Shown here one piece after another: positions 49,031 through 63,200 of a DNA stretch of 64,000 nt; the stretch's first letter is position 1, and each line of letters starts with the position of its first letter. The position numbers and the translations under genes were made by a program. The notes beneath the pieces were generated by a model. The model saw only the letters and a program-made list of their open reading frames with translations, was not told where the DNA came from and did no database searches. This stretch comes from Trochalopteron elliotii (Eukaryota > Chordata > Aves > Passeriformes > Leiothrichidae), in NCBI GenBank assembly GCA_024734555.1, contig JANPWX010000247.1, positions 3,641,144 through 3,705,143 of the forward strand, given 5' to 3'.

Positions 49031-52000
49031 GGACCAAAAAAACCCAACAAGATATGAAGCAAAGAAAAACACCCTTTTCAAGGCCATGTAAACATATCTT
49101 TGATGTCAACTGTCTTAATGAAATTGCTCCTTCTAGGTCTGCAGACAAAATATGTACCTCAGAGTCATTGAGATAAGTATCTATAGATATCAAAAGTGAA
49201 GAATAGATGTTCGAGAACAGGAAATCCCCACTTATATTGAAGCAGTACATAAATGTATAAAAATACTGTTAGCACTTTTTGAAGTCCATAAAAGGTTACA
49301 GTGCTCCCTCTGTAATGTCACTCTGGGAATTTCATAGATAAATGGGGGAGAACAACTTGGTGATTAAATTAGTACCAAGAGGGCTAACAACATGAGTAGG
49401 TCTACTGTAGTGTGCTGTGTGAGAAATACACAGGTACTTCAGTTTACTAATATAAAAGTGACATGCATTATTACTTCTTATTCTCTGGACAGTTTATAAA
49501 GGTGATTTTACAATCTTTGCCATGCTATGCATCATAATTTTTACTTTACCAAATCACTGAATTAAAAATAACAGGGACAAAACAATTAATTTTTATGTAT
49601 GTTCTCATTGTGTCTGCCAAATAGTATTCCAGAAAGTTTCACTGTATCTGACCAGACTGAGATTCTCCCCAGTAGGGTTATTTGGATAGTCAGAGAAAAA
49701 CTTCAAAGGTCACCATTATCTTTCCACCTATTTTTACTGTAATTTTCCTCTGGTAATTTGTTAGACGTTATATTTTTAAAAGTACATTTGCATTCCCTTG
49801 CTTTAGGAAAGGAAGAATTTTTCCACAGTAAACCAGGGGAAGAAAATAGATTTTCCTTCATGGATATATATATATAATTTTTTTTTCTTAAGTAACAAGC
49901 GAAAGAAGATTTAGTTAATAGAGGGTAATATCAGCACCATATCAGTGGAGATGTTCCCAGAGATATCAAAGCTGAGAGTGGGTACCACAAACTGAAGAGA
50001 CTCATTCCTTTGTGTGACTGCATGGCACTGACAAATCAGAGCCATTTACCAATCAGGAACATTACATGCCAGCTTTTGTTACTCACAGATTATAAGATTT
50101 CAATGCTTTTGAAACTGTATTTCCAGTATTTTTTAGTTACTTTATGATTTCTGCATAAAGATATTTACTCCTATTCTGTTTGTATTTCTTTTGCATAGAA
50201 ATTATATATAGCGGATCAGAGGACAGGAGGCAGTTTTAATACTGCCTCAGATAATACATCTCAGAGTGATGTAATGAAACAGCAGCCATGTGAAGCATCT
50301 CAATAAACATTATGGCCATATCCACCACCCTACAAGGTTTTCTAATTGTCCTTCTCATAGTCTTGAGTGAACCTTTTAGGTTCTATATGGACAATAGTAT
50401 AATGGTGGTTTCTACTTCTATCCAGTACTGTTTAAAAACAAAGCTAGCAAAATTTCAATGTAACAAAAATGTATTTGATTTTTATTGAAGGAAAATCATT
50501 TACTTCCTTTAAGTGTGATGTTAATTCTCCAGGTATAGTGCAATAAAATGACATTCCATAAAGATAAGTATACACCTTATTCTGATAAAAGACTAGATAA
50601 CAGGCTCTTCAATTCTACAATCTTACTGGTATTCAGGCAAGCCCAGCCTTTCAGACAATGAACTAGTTGGGATTTTGTAATGCAGATGAAGTTTTGCAGA
50701 CTGTCAGTAAAACTCTTCCCAAGCAAGTGTAAATAGTTTCTCATTCCTTGTTTTCTCTTGCAAGCAAGTTGCACTTTGAGCACCACTAGAGGAAATTACA
50801 AGTTTCTTTTAGGCTTTAGAAAATGAAGTAAGGGAAAGTGGGTTTCACTTTATTTCATTTTTGTTATCTAAAAGTGAGATACTTATTCTGACTATGATAA
50901 TATAATCTCTCTCTCCAATCAGTGGTAGCTGACAAACTTTTCCATGGACTTACCCTGGTAAAGAGTCTATGAAAGCCTTAGACCTTCCTCTTATAAAATC
51001 ATGCCAAAATCTTAGTTCAATCGGCTTGAAGATTAAATTTGTACTTGTATTTGAACTTTATTCATCTTTAATTATGCTTTGGTAATCTTTGATGCTTATT
51101 TATGTTTCTGAATAAGAAATAATACCTTCTTTAGGCAGTGTTTAAAAAAAATATATGGGGTACATAAATATAGTTTAACCACTGACAATAATTTCCCAAT
51201 ATGCTACACTCCCTTCATGCACAGTAAAATATGCATTAAATTTCATGTACTTCATTAAAAATGAACAGGAGTGTAACTTTGTTCCTTTCTTCTGAAAACT
51301 GTTTTTAACATAATGCAGATTCTTTTACTTATAATCTCTTTCAGAGCAGGCACTTTCAGGACACATGCAAAACATGCTATTCCAGAGGGGTAGATGTCCT
51401 GCTTTCCTCCAACCTTCCTTATGAAAACAACACTGAATAATAGCTACATGTTTTCATTAGTGGGTCAAACCACATTAATGAGGTCACTGTCTTGTCTGCA
51501 TTTAACACAGAAATGGCAGCACTGGGAAGAGAATCAATTTGACTGAGGCTAGTCAGTTCAGTGACAGAACAAGAAACCATGTTTTCCCTGAATCTCATTC
51601 CAAGTTTCTAAACTAGGCTGTTTCCAAACTAATGGTATAGAAAAAGGAACATGTAGAATATTCACAAATACCCTTTGATTGTCTGTCTTACTTTAAAATA
51701 TTTCTTTACAGAATAGTGGTCATTTATTTTTTGCTGAAATAATCATTTGCAAACAGAGATAGGAAGTCAGTGAGGAGAGAAGAATATCTGCAATTTCTGC
51801 AAGTACATATTTCTGAACAGTTCCCTGAATGGGACTTTTTTGAAAGGTTTTCCTCTTGCCTTAAGACCTACTGTTATGTCATAGAAAATATTGAGGAAGA
51901 GGCTACAGGAGATGTAAGAAGATTTTAAAGTTATTATCTCATGTATATTGACTGTTTTTTCTGTAATTCTAAGAACTTTTTGGGGTTCTTTCCTCATAAA

Positions 52001-52069
52001 GAATGCATACTTTCCCAATGTGTTTGAGTTTATTGTTTGGTGGGGGGTTGTTTAGTTGGTTGGGGTTTT

Positions 52070-52190
52070 TTTCTTTTTTTCTTTTTTTCCTCTTTTTTTC
52101 CCCTTTTTTCTTTTTTCTTTTTTTCCTCTTTTTTTCCCCTTTTTTCTTTTTTCTTTTTTTCTTTTTTTTCCTTTTTTTTTTCTGTTTTTT
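52070..52190 (+). repeat. Poly-pyrimidine tract (T-rich with C clusters)
   Basis: About 120 nt with no A and only one G near its right end. An internal block of roughly 37 nt ('cctctttttttccccttttt' and its continuation) is repeated about twice in tandem. Confidence 0.9.
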
Positions 52191-52460
52191 TCCTTAATAA
52201 ATAATGATCTGTAGAGATGTTGATCACTCTTCAGATTTATTTCATACCTTAAGATTTATACCCTCATTCTCTCCAGTCTATGCTGGTCCTACACTTCAGT
52301 ATTTCTGTTCACTGAATATTCAGGACATAGAATTAGTATTTGGGTGAAATTCAAAAGGATGGTCTTACAGAGCCTTTTGCAAAGTTTTTCCCACAATTTG
52401 TGGCCACAATCATGAAGAAAAGGCATATAGGCAAAAGGTATATAGAAATACCAGGGGAAA

Positions 52461-52468
52461 CCCCCCCC

Positions 52469-52497
<29 letters not shown>
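52461..52497 (+). repeat. C8 followed by A29
   Basis: Eight C residues pass directly into 29 A residues, followed by 'cc' and further A-rich sequence to about 52530. The sequence is low complexity and prone to assembly error. Confidence 0.9.
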
Positions 52498-52499
<2 letters not shown>

Positions 52500-54839
52500 A
52501 CAAAAAAACCAAAAAAACAAAAAAAAAACACCCAACCATGATTATGCAGTCTTTAATTGCAATGTGATGTAGACACAACAGAAGCTCAAGAAAAATTTTA
52601 ACTTTCTTTTAAACTGGCATGTCCTAATGTTGCATGGTTAACCATAGAGTTCCAAAGTATCTTTTAGACAGAATTATTTCACAAACAGTTTCCTAACAAT
52701 TCTGAGCACAAAGTAACAAAAATAAACTCGGTTTCTGCTTCTTTAATAATCTTTCAGCTGTGAATTAAAGTTAAGTTTAAACAATGTACTTTCAATACTT
52801 CAGCATTTCTCCAGCAGAAGTTGAAGAGTGAATGGCTATAACTGAGTCAATGGAAGACTTTATTTCACATGCATCAATTCCACATACTGTGCTGAAAGGT
52901 ACTTTTTCATACAGTTCCCTTTCTTAGAAGAATCTTTCTGTATGTTTAATCAAAGGATGGAGGTGGCGTTTTCCCAGATCTTACAAAAGATTTACCAAAA
53001 GTTCTCCAACTTCACATCTCCTGGGAACCTTCAGATTTCCCATATATCTCTAGGTAATTATCTGTCCATGTTTCTTTTGCCATTATGAGGTTTCTAAGTT
53101 CAAATATTTCTATTATTGACTTCATTTATATGTTTCCAATTTTTTTTAAGAATTAAGCATCTCAGAACTCTGGCCTATATAGATAGTTACTTAGAAAAAC
53201 AAAGCTCAGTTTGAAATAAAGGGAAATTCTCTAACCTGATGACTTTTCTTGGAAAATCCTTGAAATGTAGTGTGACAGAGACACTACCACTTCTCAAAGA
53301 ATTCCATTAATCTTTTATAATTAAAATAGTGTTGGCAAGCTAAATGCAGTTGTCATTTTCATCTGTTTCTATAATAATTCTTTTCACCTCAAAGTGCTTC
53401 ACAAGCTGAGCCTACTTCCCTCATCACAGAATAAGCATATTCCAGTTTAAAAGAATCAACTGCTATTTCAAACAAATAGAAATACGAGAAATACTTGAAG
53501 ACAGAACTTGAAACAACTTCTTTTTAAGAGGACAGAAGAAATTTCTGGAATAGTTTAGCAACAGAAAAAGGATATTCCTTTGTAAATTATAGGAGATGTG
53601 AAAAAGTAGGCTAAGTATCAGTATCTTTCAATTATTTCCTATAATCTAGAAAGCAGTGATGGGTGTGTCTTCTCTGCCATTTATTGTTTAATTGGTATGA
53701 TAGCAAAGCTGTTTTATGTCTAGATGAGCTGTATTATTCTTTCATATGGATTAACATATAATGCTGCAAAATGACCACCAAAGAGAAAAAAAAATCTGAG
53801 CTAAGACTTCTGCATGTTTCAGGGATGTATGAGGAGAGAGAACTGCTCTGATTCAAATTCTAGTTATCAAAGAGGGGATAGTGTGCTAGAAATGTAATAT
53901 GCCTTCTTCCCTACAGTTGCCATGTTAATACAAAACAAATTAAACCACTAAACCAAAGTTTTCAGGATAGTATTTGCACTGTAGTAGGTCAGCAAGAGGC
54001 AAGTGTCTTTTAAACGAACTTTTGCTCCAAATTAGTTGGATTTACAATATTTATTAGGGAGAGGATTACATCAGTACTGCATAAGATTTAGTTGTAAACA
54101 TTCATATAGGTTTTCAATCCAATTGCTCTTTCGTGGTATGTAACAGAAAAAAATTAGTTCCTGACTAGAAAAGCCTATCTGGGTTTTTTTGTCTGGTTTT
54201 GGTTTTTTAAGTCAATTCTGCATATTTTGTACTTACAGAAAGTGCTGACATCACTTATTTCACAGCAGTTCCCATGGAAACTCTGTTGCATTTTGTTGTG
54301 TTTCTGTTTTGGTTTTTGATTTGGTGCAGTGACAGCTGGTGGTCATCGTGCAAGTTAAATTAAATAAAGAGATCATTGATTTTACTGCCCTCATAATCTC
54401 TTTCTCTCTCAACATTGACCTTCTCTTCATATATTGGCTAGGAAGCACATCATACTAAAGGACATCTGTATATCCCCTGTGCATTCACTTATGCCATATG
54501 ACCAGGATACACAAAGGAACAGTAAATTATTGGTGGGACATGTGGAAATAAACTGAGTATTGAAAATGGCATTATGACAGGGGTACCTAAGAAAAAGGTA
54601 TGGACTTTTCATGTGGTCAAGCATAAATAAATCAAATAAATCAGTTTGCATACAACACGAACTTCAACCAATTCTCAGATACAAGATTAGTACAAACAAT
54701 ATTATAAAACATGATTTCAGTTGCCATGGGCAAAACAGTTTTGATACCAGGAATATCACTTCCTTTATGTCCAACTAACATAAATTTTTAGTTATGGTCT
54801 CAGGTATTGAAAAAGGAAAGACAACAATCAGTTAGGAAA

Positions 54840-55670
54840 AACCCTACCTTTCTGCTCGTTTCTCAGATTTTCTCCACTCCACCACCTTTCTTCCCCCTTT
54901 TCTAGGCTCAATTTCCCTTGCTTTTGCAGCACAATACATGCACTCCTTCCCAGACTTTTTGGAGAGGCAATGGGCAATGCAAGAGGTTGAGGTCAGTGCA
55001 CAGCCATTTCTTCCTGCTACCCTTTGCATCTTACTCTTTTTCTCCACTGCTTCTCACTTCTTAGTTATTTCCTGTGCTCCAGTGTGGAGCATTCATGGGC
55101 TGCTGTACACTTCAGGGTTACCCTGCCCTGGAAAGGGTCTCTTCATGGGCCCCAGTCCCTCTGGGGTTGTCACTACCCCAGCGCCTCCACAGGCTGCATT
55201 ATCTGTAGGTCTGTTTCTGCCCTTCTGTGGGTTCATCCCCAGGCCCAGTCCCTCAGGGCGATCTGTGACACACCATGGGTTACCATGGGCAGGGCCTCCT
55301 CCGCCAAACCGCAGCTCCTTCCAAGAGTGCATTTCCAGCAATTCCCCATCAATGTCGCCTCACACACTCCTCTTCCATTTCATTTCCGTAGACAGGCCTC
55401 TTCGCATTTCTCCTCACATGTCCTGTTTTTGTATCTTCCTGTGTCTTCTCTCACATCTCCTACTGCTTCCCCCTTTACATGGTCTCATGTACATCCTGCA
55501 CCAGTGTCTGCCACCCTTTCACACACGTGTGTCTGAGCCAGTGTGCTGTTCACTTCTCTGGCAGGTTGATTTTGCTGCATCCAGTGGGACAATCTGTGTC
55601 ACTGGGACTCCTTTGCTATCTAAATTAATTTCTGGTAACCCTTTTGACCCTTTTCAGATGTTCTCTTAGA
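54840..55670 (+). mobile_element. GC-richer segment, probable decayed avian interspersed repeat
   Basis: The segment is clearly GC- and CpG-richer than its surroundings. Several words match a common GC-rich avian interspersed repeat that I remember but cannot name with certainty: 'gacttttt' with 'ggagaggcaatgggcaatgc' (54960-54979), 'gaggtcagtgcacagcc', 'tttcttcctgctaccctttg', 'ctccagtgtgga..catgggctgc' (55077-55103), and 'tctcctcacatgtcctg'. A 243-codon plus frame (54938-55669) and an overlapping 170-codon frame (55024-55536) are both open; two simultaneous open frames in pyrimidine-rich DNA with few TA/TG stop contexts argue against a real protein. No signal peptide or domain is recognised. 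Confidence 0.5.
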
Positions 55671-56979
55671 AATAAGAAACTCAATTGGCAAAACAGCAGA
55701 AGACCTTGGGATCTGGAAATCAGCAGAAGTCTAGGCATTTCTAAGTCATAACCATGCCAGACTAAATAAAACTCATAATGACTCAAACTTCTTTTTTTAT
55801 ACTTATGGTCAATATTGGCTCCAGATGCCTTCTACAATCTCCTGTGACATCTCTAAAATAACATCTTGCAGTATTCTCTGCTAAACCTAGCCCTCATCTG
55901 CTCCCCCTCTCAACTCAGAGGTGGAGCTAGATTAGATAGAACAGGCTGCAAAAATTAGGGATCTTTATTTTGAACAATTATGAATTAATTTATTTATGAT
56001 TCAGACTTTTTTCTGTCATTTCTGACACATATCTGTGCATGTGGATTTGCACAAAGTGTAATGTGCAAGGAAATGCCTACAATAACCTGGTGAAACTGAA
56101 AAATAAATGCTGTTTGGTGCCAAAATGCTGTTTGGCAAGAGAGGATTTTGCACGACATCTCCCACACTACAAAAGCAATGGAAATTTTCCTTTATGTAAA
56201 ATTATATAAACTTTCATTTGCTAATCCCCCACTGACTTTCTATCAATCACCCAAATAGTGGTTACAATAACTTCTTTTTTGTTGTTCTTGGTCTAATTAT
56301 GCTATTTTGAATCCCACTGTTAGAAAGGTGCCCTGAATTATGCCTAAAATATTTATCTGTATTCCTTCACCCCCTTCTTTCATGCAGATTAACACCAAAG
56401 CAAAAAATCTGTGGGAACAAGAAGAGCTAGGCAATTTTATTAGGCATGTAATAGCTTCTTTACAGGCATCATGACACTCAAGAGGAATGAACTCATGACC
56501 TTTTACTCTGCTTATTAAAGGAACACCTTTATTACTGGCTGTAATATCAGACAGTAAAGTAAGGATATAAATTCTATACACAGAGAGATAATATCAGGTC
56601 TCATATTCACAGAAGACTAGAATAAGCTGAGGGTGATATTAGTTACTGGAGTAAGGTCTGAAGATCTTTTACAGAAAAAAGATTGTACTTTCACTCTCTC
56701 CCATCTTGCATATAAGCTTTCCATACACATATGCCACAACAGGCAGAAATTACTGGTGGCTTTTCATTTCCATGCTCACAATTTATTATTTACTGTGTCT
56801 CTGACTGCTTCAGGTAAATATATTAATAAAACTATAATAATAATCATTGTAACAACTGATTAGTTGTAGTCGACTAGCTTTTTACAAAGGTATGTTTATT
56901 GACCATAAGAATCAATCAGAAAAGATGATTTCTTTCTCTCCAAATTTTACTTGGTTTCTAAAATCTAGTAGAATTACAT

Positions 56980-57013
56980 GGATATGTAATCTAGTAGGAT
57001 ATGTAATCTAGTA
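56980..57013 (+). repeat. 17-bp tandem repeat x2
   Basis: 'ggatatgtaatctagta' occurs twice in tandem, with a partial third start (57014-57018). Confidence 0.92.
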
Positions 57014-57177
57014 GGATAACATATACTATGAAAGGAATATTTTAAAAGGAGGTATATACACTGTAAAAAAACTGAAGTTTAATTTGTTGCTAATGACGTT
57101 TTATTCTTTTAAGAGAATCTTTCAAGGGGCAATTTTAAAAACAGATTAACTGTGTTGGAAACAAAAACAAGTTTATT

Positions 57178-57200
57178 CTGTTTCCTGTACAGGGAAACAG
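57178..57200. repeat. Short inverted repeat, 8-bp arms
   Basis: 'ctgtttcc' and 'ggaaacag' flank a 7-nt centre 'tgtacag'. Confidence 0.85.
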
Positions 57201-60200
57201 GCTGCACACATTCTAAGTAATAAGATCATTGCTACCCTGAAAATTCATTTTTTGAATTAATGTTTATATTCAAGCAGATGAGATAATTTTTAAATGAAAG
57301 AGTGATCCTTCTCCAGACATCTCTCTGATATTGTGGACTTCCTTGGATTATAAGGATGTAGAAGTACTTCTAGAAGTGGAGAGCCTTACAAAGGTAAGGT
57401 ATCTGTTCTGAATTCTCTACTTTGAAGCTTTATTTATTAAACCAGCAAATTTACACACCTATCCTGTACCAGTGGAGTGATAAAGGACAACATAAACAGG
57501 TTTTAAAAAATATGGCTGCATAATATTTAAATGAGTATGTGTGGAAATGCTGCTTGTGTAGATATGCATATGGTTGCATGTTTGTTTGGGTTTTTTTTAA
57601 TAATCAACTATGTCAGTATATCAGTATAAAAAGGATAAAAGCCTTAAACCTATTGTCATCATTGTTTCTTTCCTTGGCAACTACAGCCATGAGAACTAAA
57701 ACTCCTTCCACTCTGTCACAATTTTTATTCAGGACTTTTTCTCCTCCATTTCAATGATTTATTTTTCCCCAAAATATCTTAAATGGAATTAAAAAAAAAC
57801 CAAAACATTGTTATATTGTTACACGTGGTGAAAAGACTCTGCCACTCACAAAATATTGAGGATTCTGTACTATAGCTGTCAGTGAGGATTGTATTGTTGC
57901 AGTATAGATAAAGCTGCTTAATTTCATCTTTTCTCCTTGTCCATGAGAATGATTAAAAAAGAACTATTGATGTTACAGATATAGCAGTCTACCTGTGCAA
58001 ATCACATAAAAAAGGACTGGGAGTCCAAGAACTGTCAGTGATTATAATTATACCTATCTCATGCCCCTTTCAAATAGATTTCCATGCTAATTTTTGTAGT
58101 TACCAGATACTGTTTTAGATGCACAGATAACCAAGTTTCTAAATGTCTGGTAAGCAGTTACTAGACACCCACAGACAGACTGGAGGTGAGCACATGATTC
58201 AAATGTGTCACCATGATCCTGTCCACTGGAGATCTGACAGAGGTTTTGTGTCTTTAATAGCTGCCTCTTTTCATCTTGATCTCACTCTAGTCTATGGGAA
58301 TATTTCTTCAGATATCTATAATCAATCTGCAGCTGTATAAACTACATATGGGAAGAGCAAGCTTTAGGAACACTATGCTACACTCTTCCATGAATGCTGC
58401 CATTGTGCTCTGAAAACGTCTTAGCCTGAGATTGATAGATGCTGTGTATTTATCTTTCTAATTTGAAAAAATAGTATTATGTTGTAATAGCTGATTTTAC
58501 ATCTGTTAAAGAGCACAGAAACAGAAAAAAAAAGGATTTATCCTCGTACCAAGGAAATGTTAAGAAAACAGTAAACAAGAGGCAAGAAAGAATTCTTAAA
58601 TAATTAATATATTTAATGTAAATATCTTATCAGCAACTCAGGTGTTTGTGAATCCTCTGTTCATGCACTGGATAAATGAAATTATATCTTTCTGCTAAGC
58701 AAGTATGACATGATTTATTCTATCTTTTAATCAAGATCATGATCTATTGATAAGAGACAATGTTTAACAATTTTTTTAACAATTTGAAAACCTGATGGAA
58801 TCATCGAGTCACATTTTATAACAAACTTTAATTTGGATCATAAATTGCAATGGGAGATCATTGTCTAAAGATACAAAGAGATGCATAGTTAAGAAGACAA
58901 AATGTTCTCTTTTCTCTGAAAAAGGCATCTCACTCTACTGTTTATTTTGAAATGCTTATTTCTACACTACTTTAAATTTAATATAAGTATCTTTTGAATG
59001 CTGCAATGTGATCCACAGGCATGAACTTTCAAATACTTTTGTAATCATTCTTGTTAAGTGATTCTACAAAGATTTACAGGTTTCAAACCAGGACTGGAGT
59101 AATGCTTTCCTTTGTAGATAGGTTTAATTCAATAAACCTAGGTTATTTCAGATGCACAATGACCTCTCTCTGGGCTGGCATAAATCTCCATAGTTCAGCT
59201 GAAATCAGTACATCCACAATAGTGCAATCAGGGCTTTACAATGCATTAACTGAAATCCCTACTCCAAACTCCAGAGACCAGACAACAGTGCCAGAGAAAG
59301 TAGTTACTTGGGAGTTAATAATGTGATGAGAGAAGTCACAGAGGCAGCCTGAAAATGTAGAACATCAGAAAGGATGTGAAAGAAAAGCACAGGTAATTGT
59401 TTAATGTAGATCTCAAATGTCTTTTACAATGAAAGACAGGAGGCTGCAACCTCACAGCCCACAATACAAGAAAGAGAGAATGGGAATAAACAGGAATACT
59501 GAGGGCACAAGAGTGAACGGAGGACATTAGGAAATTAGGTAAAATACCATAAATAATGGTATGCTTTTAATCTACCATAATCTCAAAATGTTATGATGTG
59601 TTTGAAGTTTTTCTTTTTATTTCTTGCAGAAACTATGTGGAAATACCCTTAAGCCATCCTATAAATATTCACTAAGACAGCTTTTGACTCAGATATTGTC
59701 TTTTGAAGTTATATGAAAATGACAGAGTTTTGTTGCTTGAATTACCCTATTTACACTTTTATGCTTATATATCGTTTTTATTTCCAAGGTTTCTATCTAC
59801 CCAGATTAAACAAAACTCCTTAGGGAAATCTCACAATGAGCTGGCTCCCTTTTTATACCTTGGAGCTTTATGTTTTGGCCAAATTTTCCCTTTAAACCAT
59901 GTGATAAGATTTAATTCCATATCTACATCTTTTTGTATTCCCAAATCTAGTTATGTTCTCCGGTTAATAAGACACTCATTTGCATAATTCATCCAATTAC
60001 CTAAAAAAAAATTCTGTCAAACCAGTATTCCTATAATAGCTTTACTGGTGATAAACTGTAGAATAAATCTATCTGCAGGAATAGTGCTCTGGCCTTTCCT
60101 GTAGGCATTTGTATATGTAATATTCATTATCTCAAATTGATTTCATGGTCTTTCTGGCAATATCCCCACCATACTCCTGTTTAGGGAACCCTCTCTACAG

Positions 60201-63200
60201 AAACATAAAGACTTTTTTTCACACCTGTCAATTAAAGTATCATCTTTTGCCTTCAAAAAAAATTGTGAAAACCCCCCCAAACTTAAAATAGAGAGCAGTA
60301 TCATGTTAATTTCTGGTGTTTCATCTAAACTAAATCTTTCAAAGATCTCCTTGGTACTGTAGAAAGACAGTCCGAAAACAACCCTCCACTAAAGCACTAG
60401 AAATTCTCTCAGACATCCCCAAAAGCATTTAGAGTAATTTGTTTCAACATTTTATGTGGCAGAAACAAATTTTAAGGGAAAGTGCATTTACAGATTGAAT
60501 TTTGGGGTGGTAAAAAGCCACTAAATTAAATTTTTAAGAGAAAAGGGCATGAAATTAAAATTTTAAGAGAAAAATAAAATCTGAAGTAACTCTCAGCAAA
60601 GTACTTAACCACTGTTCAGTTAGCATTTATTACAATTGCCAGAACAGTTGAGTTCCTTGTTAGACAATCAAAACTTTACCCTACACTTTCCATTTTTATG
60701 TAACCATTTGCTACACATAGATACAGAGATACTGGGATTCATTATTGTGGAGAGACAAATAAAATACATGAATTTCAAAATAATACTTTTCCCCAACTAT
60801 TTACTATATTAGCCCTATATAATCTGTATATAATCTGACACACTTTACATGTTATTAATCTTTTTTCAGAAATCTTTGCTGTGACTTTGTATTTCCTCAA
60901 TACTCCAAAGGCACACAGCAAAAGCAAGAACATTTGGCTTGTTAAATAGTAATTGTCATTCACCATAAGAGTGTAGATGAAGCACAGAACCAAATCTCTT
61001 GTAAGAGATATGCATCTTAAAGAAATTGTCAGTAGGAAGATCATACAATTTTCATACTATTTACAAAATTGAGAACAGCATCTCCTTCTTTGTTTTTTCA
61101 AATTGTGTGCAGGAGATGTGTGTCTACCTTACATTTTACAGAACCTTCCCACAGAAAAGAGAAGTGCCGGACTGAAAATGGAAATGCAGTGAAAATGTGG
61201 AAAGACAAACTCATTGCAGCGAAGAAAGGAAAAAGACAGGGAGGGTTTTTTTTCATACTCTAGGTGTTTCAATCTCTTTTAGGGTAAAATGTCTCTGTGG
61301 CATCCATCATCCATACGTCTGTTCTACTCCCACTACCCACTCGCAGTGACAAACTATAGGTGTCTCCATTTAGCTAACAACTGCAGAATGTATGCAGCAC
61401 ACACAGACAATCCTACAGTCCAGGATGCTAAAATGCATCTATGTCTTATCATCAAACAGCTCCTACTCCCAGATGTCCAATTCCCCATTCTATCAAGGAA
61501 TTAACTTTTAGTTTGTATCCATGCTAAACTACCTTGTGTTTTAATGGTAAGGCTTGTAAAACAGTAAAGTCAATCTTAGTATTTGAGAACTAAGGATACC
61601 CTCTTTAAGATCTTAAAATGTGTGGACTTAAATTGAGTTGAAAAATCCAGGAGGAACTGTGAAATTGGATTTTTTTATGAAGGGAGATTTCTAGCTGGTT
61701 TCCTGGTTCTTATGCATTCCTGTTAGACTGTGTTTGGTTTTTCTCAATCCTTCTTTCATGACCATTGTTTTCTCTTCTACAGATTCCATTCACTTTGGTA
61801 CCTAAGGAATATGTGCAAGAAAATGTACAGAAGCAACTGATTTCTTTCTTCTCACGTGTGTTCTGGAACAATGGTATCTACAGAAAAAATGGTCTCTGAG
61901 TCTAATGTTTTGTCCATACTTTTCACAAAATATTGCTACTGCGAATAATGTAAAGGTTCAAGTGCCCTGAGACTACCTTGTGGGTGCAAGGGTACTGATG
62001 ATCTTACTCATGTTTTTTAAGGCCTTCAGTCTTTTTTACTGGGTACACAGTACAGTATCCTATTCAAAATAGCTACCTGGATATATCTCGAAATATCCCA
62101 AGGTACCAAGAGGTATCAGGTTAGGAATTTTTTATGGTTTCATAACTGAAATAAAAATGATGTAGAAAATAACAAATATATGTGGGTATACAGGCTGTAA
62201 AAGAGTAGTGGATGCTTCTTTAAAAGGCAGTCCCTCCAGTGGAAATGTTTGCTTGGGTGAAAAACTGTTTGCATATTTCTAAATACTTGAACAGGATTTT
62301 CTTCACACTTAGACTCTGTTACAGCGATTTACTTGTGCAGTTCTTAGGGAGAGGAAGCAATAAAGACCTCCAAAGGTATTACTAAATATTCCTCTGCAAC
62401 AGGAATTATTTATGGCTTGTTCATACACCATTTCTCAGAGGCAGCTGTGTCAATGGAAGACGTTACTGTCTCACCCACTGCCAGCTGTGTGTTGCTGCCT
62501 CCTACCAGAGGTTGCCATGCCCTCAGATCTGTCAGGGCTCTGCTGCTCAGCTCCTCCCTACCCCACTGCAGTCAGAATAAGACAGCAGCAGTTCACTATT
62601 TAAGCTGCCTATTGCAGCCCATATGGCAGGCTGTTACTTGAAAATGCTGAGCAATGCAACTTGAAGGAAACCATTGGCCTTCGACTGGGAGGTGCTTCAG
62701 GGGACTAATCTCTTGTGATGTGCAAATGAAACTTGTTCATACAAGACCTCAGAGATCCCTTTGAGGCTGATTTTCTACAATCATGCAGTTCTCAGGTGCA
62801 ATAAAACAGAAAAGTATTTGATTGATACGTACAATGCATAAAGAAATAGAAAAAAATTCTTAGCTTTATATTAAATGAATTGTGTAAATTTTTCCATAAG
62901 AGAATAATCTGAAAATAAGGCAGAACATTCTGCAATGACTGAAGATGTCTGTAATCATGAAATAAATAATAATAATAAAAAATAATCATTATGACTGAAA
63001 AATCATAATTTTTCAAATGTTTCTGTTGCAGGTAGTACACAAGGCAGTGTGTGCATGTATATGAAGAACTGCTGTGTTTGCATGTCAGTGGTCACAATTC
63101 TGTGAAATAATGTTTACCAGCACTTACAAAAAATGAAGAAGTAAAATTACAATAAATGTAAAAAATATACTCTAATACTCAATATATAGCTGAAAACTAT

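Larger units (their letters stand above)
42861..54839. other. Long AT-rich non-coding stretch
   Basis: About 12 kb in which I recognise no exon, RNA gene or transposon. Simple sequence includes a small GCCTGTGATG tandem (43100-43133), a T-run (47847-47867), A/C-rich and poly-A sequence (48920-49030), a TA run (49865-49875), a T/C tract (52070-52190) and a C8A29 run (52461-52497). Perfect inverted repeats are noted at 44864-44893. The 151-codon minus frame at 43160-43615 shows no domain I recognise. Confidence 0.5.

Noticed and set aside
48805..49250. Cys/Phe/Gly-rich membrane-like minus-strand peptides
   Set aside because: Products of the A/C-rich low-complexity and poly-A stretch at 48918-49030.
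52003..52227. Phe-rich (plus) or Lys/Glu-rich (minus) small proteins
   Set aside because: Translations of the poly-pyrimidine tract in either direction.
54938..55669. 243-codon open frame as a protein gene
   Set aside because: A second frame of 170 codons is open over the same DNA, the composition is pyrimidine-rich and stop-poor, no domain is recognisable, and the DNA resembles an interspersed repeat.
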